DNA of 22,190 bases from Candidatus Gottesmanbacteria bacterium (GTDB taxonomy: Bacteria > Patescibacteriota > Microgenomatia > UBA10105 > UBA927): contig JAPLWC010000043.1 of NCBI GenBank assembly GCA_026396845.1, forward strand, positions 1 through 22,190, read 5' to 3'. The notes under the pieces are model-generated. The model was not told where the DNA came from and did no database searches. It was given only the letters and a program-made list of their open reading frames with translations. A program made the position numbers and the translations under genes. Positions 8,638 to 17,535 of the stretch are shown here, one piece after another; within the stretch, counting starts at the first letter, position 1; each line of letters opens with the position of its first letter.

Positions 8638-8708
8638 GACTCATTAGGATACCAAATATCTTTACGATATAATACTCCATAGCGCGAGTATTTTACACTG
8701 GCATTCGT
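8638..8708. promoter_or_regulatory. Divergent promoter region with consensus -10 and adjacent inverted repeat
   Basis: A perfect TATAAT lies at 8668-8673 on the + strand; RNA would start near 8680, about 29 nt before the ATG at 8709. The -35 region is weak (TTAGGA at 8644-8649). On the opposite strand TATTAT (8674-8669) overlaps it and could serve the minus-strand gene that starts at 8637; a weak TGTAAA lies 17 bases upstream of that. Immediately downstream of the + strand -10, and overlapping it, is an inverted repeat: AATACTC (8671-8677), an 8-base spacer, then GAGTATT (8686-8692). It could be an operator or a 5' leader hairpin. This is the only visible candidate promoter for the eleven-gene + strand run. 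Confidence 0.5.
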
Positions 8709-10334
8709 ATGAAGTTATACAAGACTGTATTTGTACTATTGCTCCTGTTTTCATTTTTTATCAGATTCTACCGTTTGTCTTCCATCCCTGAAGGTTTTCA
8801 TGCGGATGAGACTGACTATGGGTATAATGCCTATTCACTCTTAAGGACCGGAAAAGATGAATACGGCAAACCGTTTCCGCTCATTTATCGATCGTTCGGA
8901 GATTATAAAGGAGCCATATACGCATATCTCACAATTCCATTTATTGCCACTGCAGGGTTGAATGAATGGTCAGTCCGTGCTCCGTCTGCAGTGTTCGGAG
9001 TTCTGTTTACCGTATTAACGTTCGCAATCGTGTACCAGATCTCAAAAAATTATCGATTAGCCATTCTTTCCATGGCGCTTGCCGTCATTTCTCCTTTAGG
9101 ACTTCTTCTCTCCCGGGTGCAGAGTGATCCGTTAGTAGGTGTATTCTTTTTTTATCTCGGATTCTATTTATTTTTGCTTTGGACGGAACACAAACGCATA
9201 TGGCATCTTCTTGCTGCCGTGGGAAGTCTTTATATAGGGTTTTTTACGTATTCCAACGATCAGTTGTTTGTTATGCCATTTCTCGTTTTACTTGGAGTGA
9301 GATATTGGAATTCATGGAATATAAGCGTTCGCGCAACAACCATAATACTTTTTTGTATATTTTCCCTTACGGTAGCAGGTATCGTTGTAACGAGCGCGGG
9401 CACCCGGCTCGGACAGGTAAGCATTTTTTCGACAAGAGATGTTCAATTACCTCTCGAGGAGAAAATACGGGAAGACGGAGCGATGAAAGAACCACTTCTT
9501 ATAACACGGGCGTTTCACAACAAAGTAACCGCATACGGCCAGTATCTCATCGATAACTTCGCAAGCTACCTGAGTTATAATTTTCTTTTTCGGCAGGCTA
9601 CCGAGCCACAACGCGAACAAGTTCCCGATAGCGGAGTATTGCTGCTCATCGATTTACCGTTTTTACTTATCGGTATTTATACGGTATTCCGAAAAAAATA
9701 TTCCTATGGCATAATGGCCATTTTATGGGTGCTTATGGTGCCATTTGCACTTAGCTTTACAAGCGGGGAAACTCCCAATATTCACCGGTTCATTTGGGCG
9801 GTTATACCGATATATCTTTTAACGGCGACAGGCATATTGGCGGCATACGACGCGACTAGCCGCCGGTACCGGATGTTTTTGATTGTGTGTATCACCGCCC
9901 TATTTCTTCTTAATGAAAGTATCTATCTCGAACGGCTTTTTGTCCATCAACCCATACATAACCCTATTTACAGGAACGGTCCGGATAAAGAACTGGCAAT
10001 TGCTCTAAAAGGGTATTCTTCTTCATACGATATTATCGTGAGCCAAAAAATACTGGAAGATATGCTTTTCTTCTGGCCTATCGACCCGGCAACATATCAG
10101 AAGGAAGGGTCACCGCGTGATACAGACAATGCGTGGTACCGGAACTTCCTATTTGTGACAGATGCGTGTCCGTCGAAGATTTTGAACCCCAATATTCAGG
10201 CATTGAAAGAGGCAAGAATTCTGTACGTTGATAAAGCGGAATGTTCGCTTGAGAAAAACGATGTAATTATAAAAACTATAAAATACAAAAATACTCTGAA
10301 TGCTTACTATCTGATCGAGAAGAGTACTCTATGA
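8709..10334 (+). CDS. ArnT/PMT_2-like GT-C membrane glycosyltransferase, tandem copy 1 (541 aa)
   Basis: This is the first gene of the long + strand run. An N-terminal membrane segment (about 4-18) is followed by R-F-Y-R-L and a loop with D33-E34, the acidic pair expected of PMT/ArnT enzymes. GYNAYSLLRTGKDEYG, a SFGDYKGAIYAYL region and VRAPSAVFGVLF follow, all shared with the next two genes. About ten hydrophobic segments and LIDLPFLLIG (about 314-323) follow. The C-terminal soluble domain differs from that of the next two copies and holds two cysteines (DACPS, KAECS), a possible disulfide. The likely role is transfer of a lipid-linked sugar on the outer face of the membrane. No Shine-Dalgarno precedes the ATG; the putative -10 box at 8668 gives a short leader. 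It overlaps the next gene by 4 nt (ATGA). Confidence 0.87.
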   Translation: MKLYKTVFVLLLLFSFFIRFYRLSSIPEGFHADETDYGYNAYSLLRTGKDEYGKPFPLIYRSFGDYKGAIYAYLTIPFIATAGLNEWSVRAPSAVFGVLFTVLTFAIVYQISKNYRLAILSMALAVISPLGLLLSRVQSDPLVGVFFFYLGFYLFLLWTEHKRIWHLLAAVGSLYIGFFTYSNDQLFVMPFLVLLGVRYWNSWNISVRATTIILFCIFSLTVAGIVVTSAGTRLGQVSIFSTRDVQLPLEEKIREDGAMKEPLLITRAFHNKVTAYGQYLIDNFASYLSYNFLFRQATEPQREQVPDSGVLLLIDLPFLLIGIYTVFRKKYSYGIMAILWVLMVPFALSFTSGETPNIHRFIWAVIPIYLLTATGILAAYDATSRRYRMFLIVCITALFLLNESIYLERLFVHQPIHNPIYRNGPDKELAIALKGYSSSYDIIVSQKILEDMLFFWPIDPATYQKEGSPRDTDNAWYRNFLFVTDACPSKILNPNIQALKEARILYVDKAECSLEKNDVIIKTIKYKNTLNAYYLIEKSTL

Positions 10335-11938
10335 AAAAATTACTTGTTATTTGCATAGTTGTATTCGCGTTTCTACTTCGTACGTATAACGTGACGAAGG
10401 TACCGCCGTCTTTGTCCTGGGATGAGGTTTCAATCGGATACAACGCGTATAGTATTCTCAAAACCGGTCGTGACGAGCATGGTAAATTTTTACCGCTGGA
10501 TGCATTCGCGGCATACGGAGATTACAAACCTCCTCTATCCATTTATATAACGGTTCCGTTTGTCGCATTATTCGGTTTAAGTGAGCTTGCCGTTCGGTTA
10601 CCATCCGTGATATTCGGAACAGGAGCGGTTGTGCTTTTGTATTTCGTTACCCTTGAGCTTTTCCAGAAATCCGAACGTAAGAAAACAATTGCCCTTATAA
10701 CATCCCTATCTGTTGCCATATCGCCGTGGCACATAAATCTTTCCCGTGCGGGATTTGAAGCAAATATTGGGTTGTTCTTTGTGGTACTGGGGGTATATTT
10801 TGCGCTTATTGCAAGGAAACATCCGCGTATATGGCTGTGGACATGGCTGCCGTTTGTCGCCGGCGTTTACACGTTCAACAGTACACGGTTTTTTGTACCG
10901 TTCATGGGTCTCGGGCTTGTCGCGTATTGTAGGAAAAGCATGATGAATGCAAAAAGATACGTGGCGCTGGGCGCGATTATCGCCGTAGTGGCGTTATTAC
11001 CGATACTGCCTCATTTAGTATCTAAAGAGGCACAGCTTCGATTCGTCGAAGTAAATATTTTTACCGATTTGAGCATCGTTAAGACTGCGAATGACCGGAT
11101 CGCTTATGATAATCATTCGTTACTTTCTGAAATATTGGACAACCGACGCGTCGGGTATGCGCGTAGTTTTTTAACGCATTATTTTGATCACTTTACATCG
11201 GATTTTTTATTTATTAAGGGAGACGGAAATCCGAAATTTTCAACCCAGGACGTCGGGGAGTTATATCTAATCGATTTACCGTTTTTACTAATCGGCGCCT
11301 ATTGTATGTTTGCGTATTTTCCGGGTGAAGCAATGCTGGTGTCATATTGGCTGTTGGCGGCAATTATTCCTGCAGCAACCGCCCGTGAAACCCCACACGC
11401 GCTTCGTATTCTTAATTCACTCCCTGCGTGGCATTTGTTTATCGCACTGGGGCTTGTGATGTTCTTTTATACGATAATTAAGCAACGGAAGATATTGATA
11501 ACAATTCTTGTCTGCGGCGGATATCTTTTAAGTGTTGGTTACTACCTTCATAATTATTACGTACATTACCCGAGGTTGTATTCGAACGAGTGGCAATACG
11601 GGTACAAACAGGCTCTGTCTTATGTGAACGCTAACGGGAGCAAATATAAAACAATATACCTAAGCGAATCGATCGGCAGGGCATATATGTATACGTTATT
11701 CTATACGAAGTATGATCCGGGAACTTTCCAAAAAAGCAAATCATCATATTTTGACGCTGCGGGGTTTTATCATGTTAATGGATTTGGTATGTATGTTTTT
11801 GCCGATGTTGCACCTGAAGTTCTTGATAATTCATCACTGTATATTTTCCCTTCCAATCAGGTACCAACGACTGCAAGAGTACTACAGACAATTTCGCTCT
11901 TAGACGGTGAGCCGGTGTTAACGATATTTGAAAAATAA
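10331..11938 (+). CDS. ArnT/PMT_2-like GT-C membrane glycosyltransferase, tandem copy 2 (535 aa)
   Basis: This is a paralogue of its two neighbours. A first membrane segment (3-16) is followed by LRTYNV and a loop with W-D31-E32-V. GYNAYSILKTGRDEHGKFLPL, then YGDYKPPLSIYITVPF and VRLPSVIFG, match tandem copy 3 closely. ISPWHINLSRAGFEANIG in the next region is again shared with copy 3. The C-terminal soluble domain has NEWQYGYKQALSYV and TKYDPGTF, a layout found also in copy 3 and in the partial gene at the left edge. GT-C enzymes of this type use polyprenyl-phosphate sugars; the substrate is not readable. The start is fixed by the ATGA overlap with the preceding stop, which suggests translational coupling. 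A 6-nt gap separates it from the next gene. Confidence 0.87.
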   Translation: MKKLLVICIVVFAFLLRTYNVTKVPPSLSWDEVSIGYNAYSILKTGRDEHGKFLPLDAFAAYGDYKPPLSIYITVPFVALFGLSELAVRLPSVIFGTGAVVLLYFVTLELFQKSERKKTIALITSLSVAISPWHINLSRAGFEANIGLFFVVLGVYFALIARKHPRIWLWTWLPFVAGVYTFNSTRFFVPFMGLGLVAYCRKSMMNAKRYVALGAIIAVVALLPILPHLVSKEAQLRFVEVNIFTDLSIVKTANDRIAYDNHSLLSEILDNRRVGYARSFLTHYFDHFTSDFLFIKGDGNPKFSTQDVGELYLIDLPFLLIGAYCMFAYFPGEAMLVSYWLLAAIIPAATARETPHALRILNSLPAWHLFIALGLVMFFYTIIKQRKILITILVCGGYLLSVGYYLHNYYVHYPRLYSNEWQYGYKQALSYVNANGSKYKTIYLSESIGRAYMYTLFYTKYDPGTFQKSKSSYFDAAGFYHVNGFGMYVFADVAPEVLDNSSLYIFPSNQVPTTARVLQTISLLDGEPVLTIFEK

Positions 11939-11944
11939 TTCCGT

Positions 11945-13615
11945 ATGAAACGATTATATTCAGTTATTATAATTACGGGAATTTTACTACTCGCGATACT
12001 TCTTCGATTTTGGCAGTTGGGTTCGGTGCCGGTTAGTCCTGACTGGGATGAAGCATCTCTGGGGTATAACGCGTACTCTATATTAAAGACCGGCCGTGAC
12101 GAGTATGGATCTTTTTTACCTTTAACCTTTCGGTCATTCGATGATTATAAGCCTCCGTTGTATGTATATTTGGCGGTTCCGTCGATTGCCGTCTTTGGAC
12201 TTACCGTTTTTTCGGTACGTTTACCGTCCGCGATATTCGGAGTATTGGCTGTTTTAGGAACGTATGTATTAGTCGGATTATTAGTTCGTCACTCCCGGAA
12301 CAATAAAGGAGAAACGATAATGGGAGTTGGGCCTAAGATCGCAGACGCTTTGCCGATTTTATCTTCTTTATTTATGGCCATTTCGCCGTGGCACATACAG
12401 TTTTCCCGGGTTGCATTTGAAGCAAATGTCGGGTTAACATTTAATATTTGGGCAGCATATTTTTTCCTACGGGGAATTTATACCCGACGGGGACTATTTG
12501 TAGGTTCGATACTTTTTGCACTTGCTTTATATGCATATCACAGCGAACGGATATTTGTTCCCGGTCTGGTTCTCTTTATATCCGTTATATACAGAAAACA
12601 CTTACTGGAGAATAAAAAATCCGTAGCGATTGCTATAGTTGCAGGTATTATCGTACTGTTGCCTCTTATACCGGTGCTTTTCAATAAGAATGCTTTAATG
12701 AGACTGCAGGGGACAAGTTCTTTCCGTGAACAGACGCAGTTATTAGCAGTAAATATAAAAAAGTTGGAATATGATAAAAACCATACTGATCTATTAGGAG
12801 AAATATTTGACAACCGACGGGTTGAATTTGCCAAAACCATAATCAGGGGGTATCTCATTCATTTTTCTCCTAAATGGTTATTTATTACCGGAGATGACGA
12901 ACGTCACCACGCTCCGGGGATGGGATTACTCTACCTTTGGGAACTGCCGTTTATATTAATCGGCATCTATCGATTGTTGAGAGTGAAAAATCCGTCAGCT
13001 ACGTTTTTTATCGGATGGTTTGCACTGGCACCGATAGCTGCCTCGCCGACAACACAGGTGCCTCATGCTATCCGGACGCTAGTTTTTTTACCTTCTTTTC
13101 AGGTATTTTCTGCTGTCGGCGTATTGTCCGTGTACGGATATATGAAGAACTATAAACCGATTTTAGAAATACTCTGTAAGGTCGTATTAGCGGGGGTCAT
13201 AGTAACCATGTTTATCTATTATGTGCATATGTATTTTGCGCATATGAATGTAGAGTATTCGAAATATTGGCAGTACGGGTATAAACAGGCAGTAGAGTAT
13301 GCCGAAGCGCATAGTGCAGAATACAAAAAAATCGTTGTATCAACTGATTTGGAACAACCGTATATTTTCTTCTTATTTTACAGCAGGTACGACCCCCGAA
13401 AATATCTTGCCCAAGGAGGGTCCATATCAGGAAGTTTTGATGAGAAATACAATCATTTTAAGACATATGAATTCAGAAAAATTGACTGGCCGAACGAGAT
13501 AAGAGACGGAACGACGCTTTATATCGGAACTCCTGATGAAATTGTGCACGGACCAAAGGCAAATATTACATATCTGGACGGTTCACCCGCTATCAACATC
13601 ACTGATAGGGAATAG
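11945..13615 (+). CDS. ArnT/PMT_2-like GT-C membrane glycosyltransferase, tandem copy 3 (556 aa)
   Basis: This is the third member of the tandem family. A membrane segment (5-20) is followed by LLRFWQLG and a loop with D33-W-D35-E36, the acidic PMT motif. GYNAYSILKTGRDEYGSFLPL, DDYKPPLYVYLAVPS and VRLPSAIFGVLA follow. ISPWHIQFSRVAFEANVG lies near residue 150. The C-terminal part (HHAPGMGLLYLWELPF, WQYGYKQAVEYAEAHS, EQPYIFFLFYSRYDP, SGSFDEKYNHF) is much closer to the partial gene at the left edge than to copies 1 and 2. Predicted to work on the outer face of the membrane with a lipid-linked sugar donor. The ATG has no Shine-Dalgarno. The stop is 4 nt before the ATG of the next gene. Confidence 0.87.
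   Translation: MKRLYSVIIITGILLLAILLRFWQLGSVPVSPDWDEASLGYNAYSILKTGRDEYGSFLPLTFRSFDDYKPPLYVYLAVPSIAVFGLTVFSVRLPSAIFGVLAVLGTYVLVGLLVRHSRNNKGETIMGVGPKIADALPILSSLFMAISPWHIQFSRVAFEANVGLTFNIWAAYFFLRGIYTRRGLFVGSILFALALYAYHSERIFVPGLVLFISVIYRKHLLENKKSVAIAIVAGIIVLLPLIPVLFNKNALMRLQGTSSFREQTQLLAVNIKKLEYDKNHTDLLGEIFDNRRVEFAKTIIRGYLIHFSPKWLFITGDDERHHAPGMGLLYLWELPFILIGIYRLLRVKNPSATFFIGWFALAPIAASPTTQVPHAIRTLVFLPSFQVFSAVGVLSVYGYMKNYKPILEILCKVVLAGVIVTMFIYYVHMYFAHMNVEYSKYWQYGYKQAVEYAEAHSAEYKKIVVSTDLEQPYIFFLFYSRYDPRKYLAQGGSISGSFDEKYNHFKTYEFRKIDWPNEIRDGTTLYIGTPDEIVHGPKANITYLDGSPAINITDRE
13607..13612 (+). promoter_or_regulatory. Ribosome binding site supporting the start at 13620
   Basis: AGGGAA ends about 7 nt before the ATG at 13620 and lies inside the end of the preceding gene. 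It supports 13620 over the longer in-frame start at 13536, which would add 28 residues overlapping the upstream gene. Confidence 0.45.
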
Positions 13616-13619
13616 CGTT

Positions 13620-15164
13620 ATGAAAAAACAGTCTAGAATTTTACATACCTTATCATTCCCGCTTCTCGTTATACTAACAATGTGGGGAATACTTCTTCGG
13701 ATAATTGAGATAATCAATGGCAATTATTTATTCGGATTTGATCAGGGCAGGGATTATCTGGCGGCATATACCATCGCGGTCACTCATAAGCTGACGTTAA
13801 TCGGGGCAGAGATCGGTGCAGGGAGCGCCGGAATTAGTAATATTTTTCACGGACCGGGATATTATTACCTCATCGCACTGATGTATGCTCTATTCCACGG
13901 GGACCCGTACGGCGGAATGGTGCTTATGTTTCTGTTCGGATTAGGAGCTTTAATTCTTTCGTACGTTACCGTTAATAAAATGTTCGGACGGATTGCCGCT
14001 CTCATAACGTTATTTCTTGTCGGCGTTTCGCCTCTTATCGCATCGCAGTCGCGGTTTATATGGAATTCCCACCCCACCTCTTTTTTTATCGTGTTGGTAT
14101 TCTATTTTGCCTATTGTATCGGCGTAAAGCCCAGGCTCTACGCCCCGCTTGCGATATTCGTTGCCGGTTTAATCTATCATTTTGAATTAGCTATCGCGGT
14201 TCCGCTTGTTATAGCGCTGTGTGTATCACTTCCCGTTATTTATAAGATAAAAGATCTGCGTACCTATCTCTATTCTTTTGTTGCCCTTATGATCGCTTTT
14301 AGTCCGGCTCTGGTGTTTGAAATGCGGCACGGATGGCAGGCAGTTGGGTCGTTGTGGCATTATGGTATTTCCTGGGCTTCCGGTTCCGCCGGTTTTTCCT
14401 TGGCGCGTCTTACCGACCATGTGCAAAGCTTTATTAATAACGCAATAAATTCCTTTAGTATTGACGGAGGCATCTTGCCGGTATGGATATATAAAGCATT
14501 ATGCATAAGTTTACTTATATCCACAGTAGTTTTTTCTAAAACTGCCAAAACTACTGCCAAACGCAATTTTTTTTCTTTTCTGCTCCTTACGTTGAGCATT
14601 TCATATTTCGTGTTGTTATTTTTAAACAATACGGTTTGGGATTATTATTTGATTCACGCCCATTTTGCATATATGTACGTTTTTGCCTATGCAGCGGCGA
14701 TATGTATATCTAAATTGCGCACAGGGATATGGTACCAGGCAGCAGCCGTTATATTGGGCATTTTTATGATTTCTATGACGCTCTCGTCGTATAAAAGAGT
14801 TGTTATGGATTACAGGTATGATTTGAACGATTTAGGAGGAGTAGAAAAAATTAAAGGTAAGAAAATTGCGATCGATTATATATATCGTGATGCAAACGGA
14901 AAACCATTTTCTGAATTTACCTTTATGGCACCGATCTATACGTATCCCTATGATTACCTTTTTAAAACCTACGGAAGAGATACCTATGGGTATGTGCCGG
15001 GAAATGAGAAAAAGGGACTCGTGTATTTAATCATTGAGCCGGATAATTCTAAGCCGTGGACATACAAAGGATGGTTGGAGACCGTTATTGTCGGCGGTAA
15101 GATTTTACAAACGACGACTCTGCCGACCGGCCATATAGTGCAGAAACGGGAGTTTCCTATATGA
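13620..15164 (+). CDS. GT39-like (PMT-type) membrane glycosyltransferase with FDQGRD motif (514 aa)
   Basis: A membrane segment at about 12-30 is followed by GFDQGRDYLAAY, with acidic residues D41 and D45 standing where other PMT-type enzymes have the DE pair. LIGAEIGAGSAGISNIFHGPGYYYL is the next conserved stretch of this subfamily, in which an FxHGPxYYYL-type motif is usual. SRFIWNSHPTSFF (about 150) and LIYHFELAIAVPL (about 180-193) fit as well. About ten membrane segments precede a C-terminal soluble domain. It is clearly a different subfamily from the three preceding genes. The likely role is extracytoplasmic sugar transfer from a polyprenyl-phosphate donor. I chose the start at 13620 because an upstream in-frame ATG at 13536 would add a hydrophilic extension inside the previous gene. 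Its stop overlaps the next start (ATGA, 15161-15164). Confidence 0.85.
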   Translation: MKKQSRILHTLSFPLLVILTMWGILLRIIEIINGNYLFGFDQGRDYLAAYTIAVTHKLTLIGAEIGAGSAGISNIFHGPGYYYLIALMYALFHGDPYGGMVLMFLFGLGALILSYVTVNKMFGRIAALITLFLVGVSPLIASQSRFIWNSHPTSFFIVLVFYFAYCIGVKPRLYAPLAIFVAGLIYHFELAIAVPLVIALCVSLPVIYKIKDLRTYLYSFVALMIAFSPALVFEMRHGWQAVGSLWHYGISWASGSAGFSLARLTDHVQSFINNAINSFSIDGGILPVWIYKALCISLLISTVVFSKTAKTTAKRNFFSFLLLTLSISYFVLLFLNNTVWDYYLIHAHFAYMYVFAYAAAICISKLRTGIWYQAAAVILGIFMISMTLSSYKRVVMDYRYDLNDLGGVEKIKGKKIAIDYIYRDANGKPFSEFTFMAPIYTYPYDYLFKTYGRDTYGYVPGNEKKGLVYLIIEPDNSKPWTYKGWLETVIVGGKILQTTTLPTGHIVQKREFPI

Positions 15165-16783
15165 GAAAGATACTGACGTCGCCGGTTTTTTGGATCATTG
15201 TACTTGCTGCTTTGCCGCTGTGGGCGCTTTTGGTGCCAGGACTCCCGGTAACTCACGACGGCGTAGATCACGTGGCCCGGATTGCAAATTTTTACCGGTC
15301 ACTGACGGAAGGCAATGTTATCCCGCGTTGGGCGGGTTCTCTCAATTGGGGATACGGGCATCCGATCCTTATGTTTTTGTATCCGCTTCCTTCATACATG
15401 GCATCTCTGTTTCATTGGGTAGGTGTTTCACTGGTAGACAGTACGAAAATGGTGTTCGGGTTGGGTCTCGTTGCCAGCGCTCTGACTATGTATCTGTGGA
15501 TGAAGACGGCGTTTGGGAAAAACGCCGGTATCGCAGGGGCACTTTTGTATGTGTTTGCACCCTACCGTTTCGTGGATTTATACGTCCGGGGAGCAATAGG
15601 GGAGCATGTCGCGTTTATTTTTCCGCCGCTCATTTTATTTTTCCTCTATAAACGTAAATATATTTTGTTTTCTTTTGCTCTTGCCGCACTCATTCTTTCA
15701 CACAATGCCATTGCACTCATGTTTCTTCCGATTATAGTCTTGTATGCACTCTACGTATTGATTTTCGAGTCTAAAAATAAATTACTATTCACTATGTACT
15801 TTTTACTATTTACTCTTTTGGGTTTCGGACTATCCGCCTTTTTCTGGATACCCGCGTATTTTGAAGGAAAATATACGCTTCGGGATATTGTCACGTCAGG
15901 GGAAGCTTCGGGGCGATTTGTCCCATGGAGCTGGTTTATTTATTCGCCATGGAACTACGGTCAGGGGGACTCATTGACTAAATCGCTCGGGATCATGCAA
16001 TGGGCAGGAGTTGTCAGTGCAGTTGCCGTGATATGGAAAACAATGTTTACGAAAATACGTGTCGTCCTATTATCTTCTTTAGGTATTTTATTTATCTCCT
16101 TTTTTATTATGACATCCTGGTCGCGTCCTATCTGGCTTGCTGTCACGGCGTTACAGAAATTTCAGTTTCCCTGGCGTTTCCTTTCGGTTTCGGTTTTTGC
16201 TTCGGCGGTAATGGGTGGAATAGCGGCTGGTGAACTTCTGAAACATAAAAAAACCGGGCCGTATATTATGACCGCGTTATGTCTTTTGATTATTATTGTC
16301 ACAACACCGATGTGGCATCCGAAAGCGTATGTCATGCACGATGAGTCTTTTTACTCAGGAATATATTTAAGTACTACTGATACCGGAGAAAGCAGTCCTG
16401 TCTGGTCGGTACGGTTTATGGAACACACGGCGGCCAGCCCCATACAGGTAATTTCAGGCGAGGCACACATCAGCGTCGGAAAGCGTACGACGACCAGACA
16501 CCAATACACCATCAACGTAATGAAACCTTCCAGAATTGTAGAAAACACACTGTATTTTCCCCAATGGCGGGTTTATATAGACGGAATTCCCACCGGCGTA
16601 GAGTTTCAGGATCCGGATTACCGCGGTCTTATAACGTTTCGGGTGGCTTCGGGAAATCATTCGGTTGTTGTGGCATTTGAAAATACCAAAATGCGGACGG
16701 TTGCCGAGAGGATTTCACTCGCGGCTCTTGTTATAATCGGAGTGTCGGGTTTAGCAGTTACACTATGGCGAAAAAGAACATAA
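15161..16783 (+). CDS. PTPS-related (PF10131-type) polytopic membrane protein, copy A (540 aa)
   Basis: A first membrane segment is followed by THDGVDHVARIANFYRSL, with H32-D33 and H37. PRWAGSLNWGYGHPILMFLYPLPSY and later APYRFVDLYVRGAIGEHVAF complete the signature of the membrane proteins annotated '6-pyruvoyl-tetrahydropterin synthase related'. Despite that label they are not pterin enzymes; they have a GT-C-like layout. The C-terminus has LYFPQWRVYIDG (464 onward), GNHSVVVAFE and a last membrane helix, the same closing beta-rich module as in YfhO. It is a paralogue of the protein at 19209-20780. The start is set by the ATGA overlap with the preceding gene, with a weak GGGAG upstream. It overlaps the next gene by 19 nt. 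Confidence 0.85.
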   Translation: MRKILTSPVFWIIVLAALPLWALLVPGLPVTHDGVDHVARIANFYRSLTEGNVIPRWAGSLNWGYGHPILMFLYPLPSYMASLFHWVGVSLVDSTKMVFGLGLVASALTMYLWMKTAFGKNAGIAGALLYVFAPYRFVDLYVRGAIGEHVAFIFPPLILFFLYKRKYILFSFALAALILSHNAIALMFLPIIVLYALYVLIFESKNKLLFTMYFLLFTLLGFGLSAFFWIPAYFEGKYTLRDIVTSGEASGRFVPWSWFIYSPWNYGQGDSLTKSLGIMQWAGVVSAVAVIWKTMFTKIRVVLLSSLGILFISFFIMTSWSRPIWLAVTALQKFQFPWRFLSVSVFASAVMGGIAAGELLKHKKTGPYIMTALCLLIIIVTTPMWHPKAYVMHDESFYSGIYLSTTDTGESSPVWSVRFMEHTAASPIQVISGEAHISVGKRTTTRHQYTINVMKPSRIVENTLYFPQWRVYIDGIPTGVEFQDPDYRGLITFRVASGNHSVVVAFENTKMRTVAERISLAALVIIGVSGLAVTLWRKRT

Positions 16784-17535
16784 AACTTTCGGTGGCAATC
16801 GCAGTATTTAATGAGGAGAAAAATCTTGAAGCATGCCTCGCCTCGGTTGCCGCATTTGCCGATGAGATAATTGTGGTCGACGGGGGATCCGTTGACGCGA
16901 CTGTTGCCATCGCCCGCAAATTTACCTCCCGCATTATTGAAACCGATAATCCCGCGATGTTTCACATAAATAAGCAAAAGGCACTGGATGCCTGTTCGGG
17001 GGAATGGATATTGCAGCTTGATGCCGATGAGAGGATTACACCGGCATTACAAAATGAAATACTGTCCGTTGTCAATTCCGGCAAATCCGATATCAACGGT
17101 TACTTTATCCCGCGCAGGAATTATTTTTGGGGACACTGGATGCGTAAGGGCGGGCAATATCCGGATTACGTCATGCGGCTCGTGAGGCGCGGGTATGCTC
17201 ATTTTCCCGCCAAAAGCGTACATGAACAAATTGAGGCTGTCGGAAAATCAGGGTACCTTACAGAGCCGATGGATCACATTTCCTACCGGACCCGCGAAGA
17301 CTATTGGAGGAAGGCTGATACCTATACAACACTTGAGGCGCACCAGATGAAAAAAAACGGAGTTCAAAAAAACGCGTGGACATGGTTTCTCTACAATGTT
17401 ATTAAACCAAAAATAACATTCCTTTCTTTGTTTATCCGGCATAAGGGGTTTATGGACGGGTGGTATGGGCTCGTATTTGCCTATTGGTCTGCTCTGCATT
17501 TTCCGATTACCTACAAAAAGTTTGTTCAATTATGA
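16765..17535 (+). CDS. GT2 family glycosyltransferase, WaaE/KdtX-like (256 aa)
   Basis: A GT-A fold is evident: SVAIAVFNEEKNL at 9-21, VVDGGSVDAT at 37-46 and the metal-binding DxD as LDADER at 85-90 (D86, D88). HINKQKALDACSGEW (67-81) and the SVHEQIE region near 153 fit the WaaE/KdtX-type branch, which adds a glucose-type sugar to a core saccharide in Gram-negative LPS. The actual donor and acceptor here are unknown. The last 60 residues (from KPKITFLSLFIRHKGF) are hydrophobic and amphipathic, typical of membrane association in this branch. The enzyme should work on the cytoplasmic face. The gene starts inside the end of the preceding PTPS-related gene (19 nt overlap) with no Shine-Dalgarno, and ends with an ATGA overlap to the next. 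Confidence 0.88.
   Translation: MAKKNIKLSVAIAVFNEEKNLEACLASVAAFADEIIVVDGGSVDATVAIARKFTSRIIETDNPAMFHINKQKALDACSGEWILQLDADERITPALQNEILSVVNSGKSDINGYFIPRRNYFWGHWMRKGGQYPDYVMRLVRRGYAHFPAKSVHEQIEAVGKSGYLTEPMDHISYRTREDYWRKADTYTTLEAHQMKKNGVQKNAWTWFLYNVIKPKITFLSLFIRHKGFMDGWYGLVFAYWSALHFPITYKKFVQL

Noticed and set aside
9179..9556. Open frame of 125 codons on the + strand
   Set aside because: It is inside tandem copy 1 in another frame. The real frame there has well conserved membrane-protein sequence.
13536..13619. Upstream ATG adding 28 residues to the FDQGRD-type glycosyltransferase
   Set aside because: It would overlap the previous gene by 80 nt. The ATG at 13620 has a nearby AGGGA and begins with a typical short charged segment before the first helix.
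15190..15651. Open frame of 153 codons on the + strand
   Set aside because: It lies entirely inside the PTPS-related gene in another frame, has low-complexity arginine/cysteine-rich composition and no recognisable motif.
17460..17531. Upstream ATG adding 24 residues to the DUF5667 protein
   Set aside because: It would place the signal peptide internally. The ATGA junction at 17532 is the natural start.
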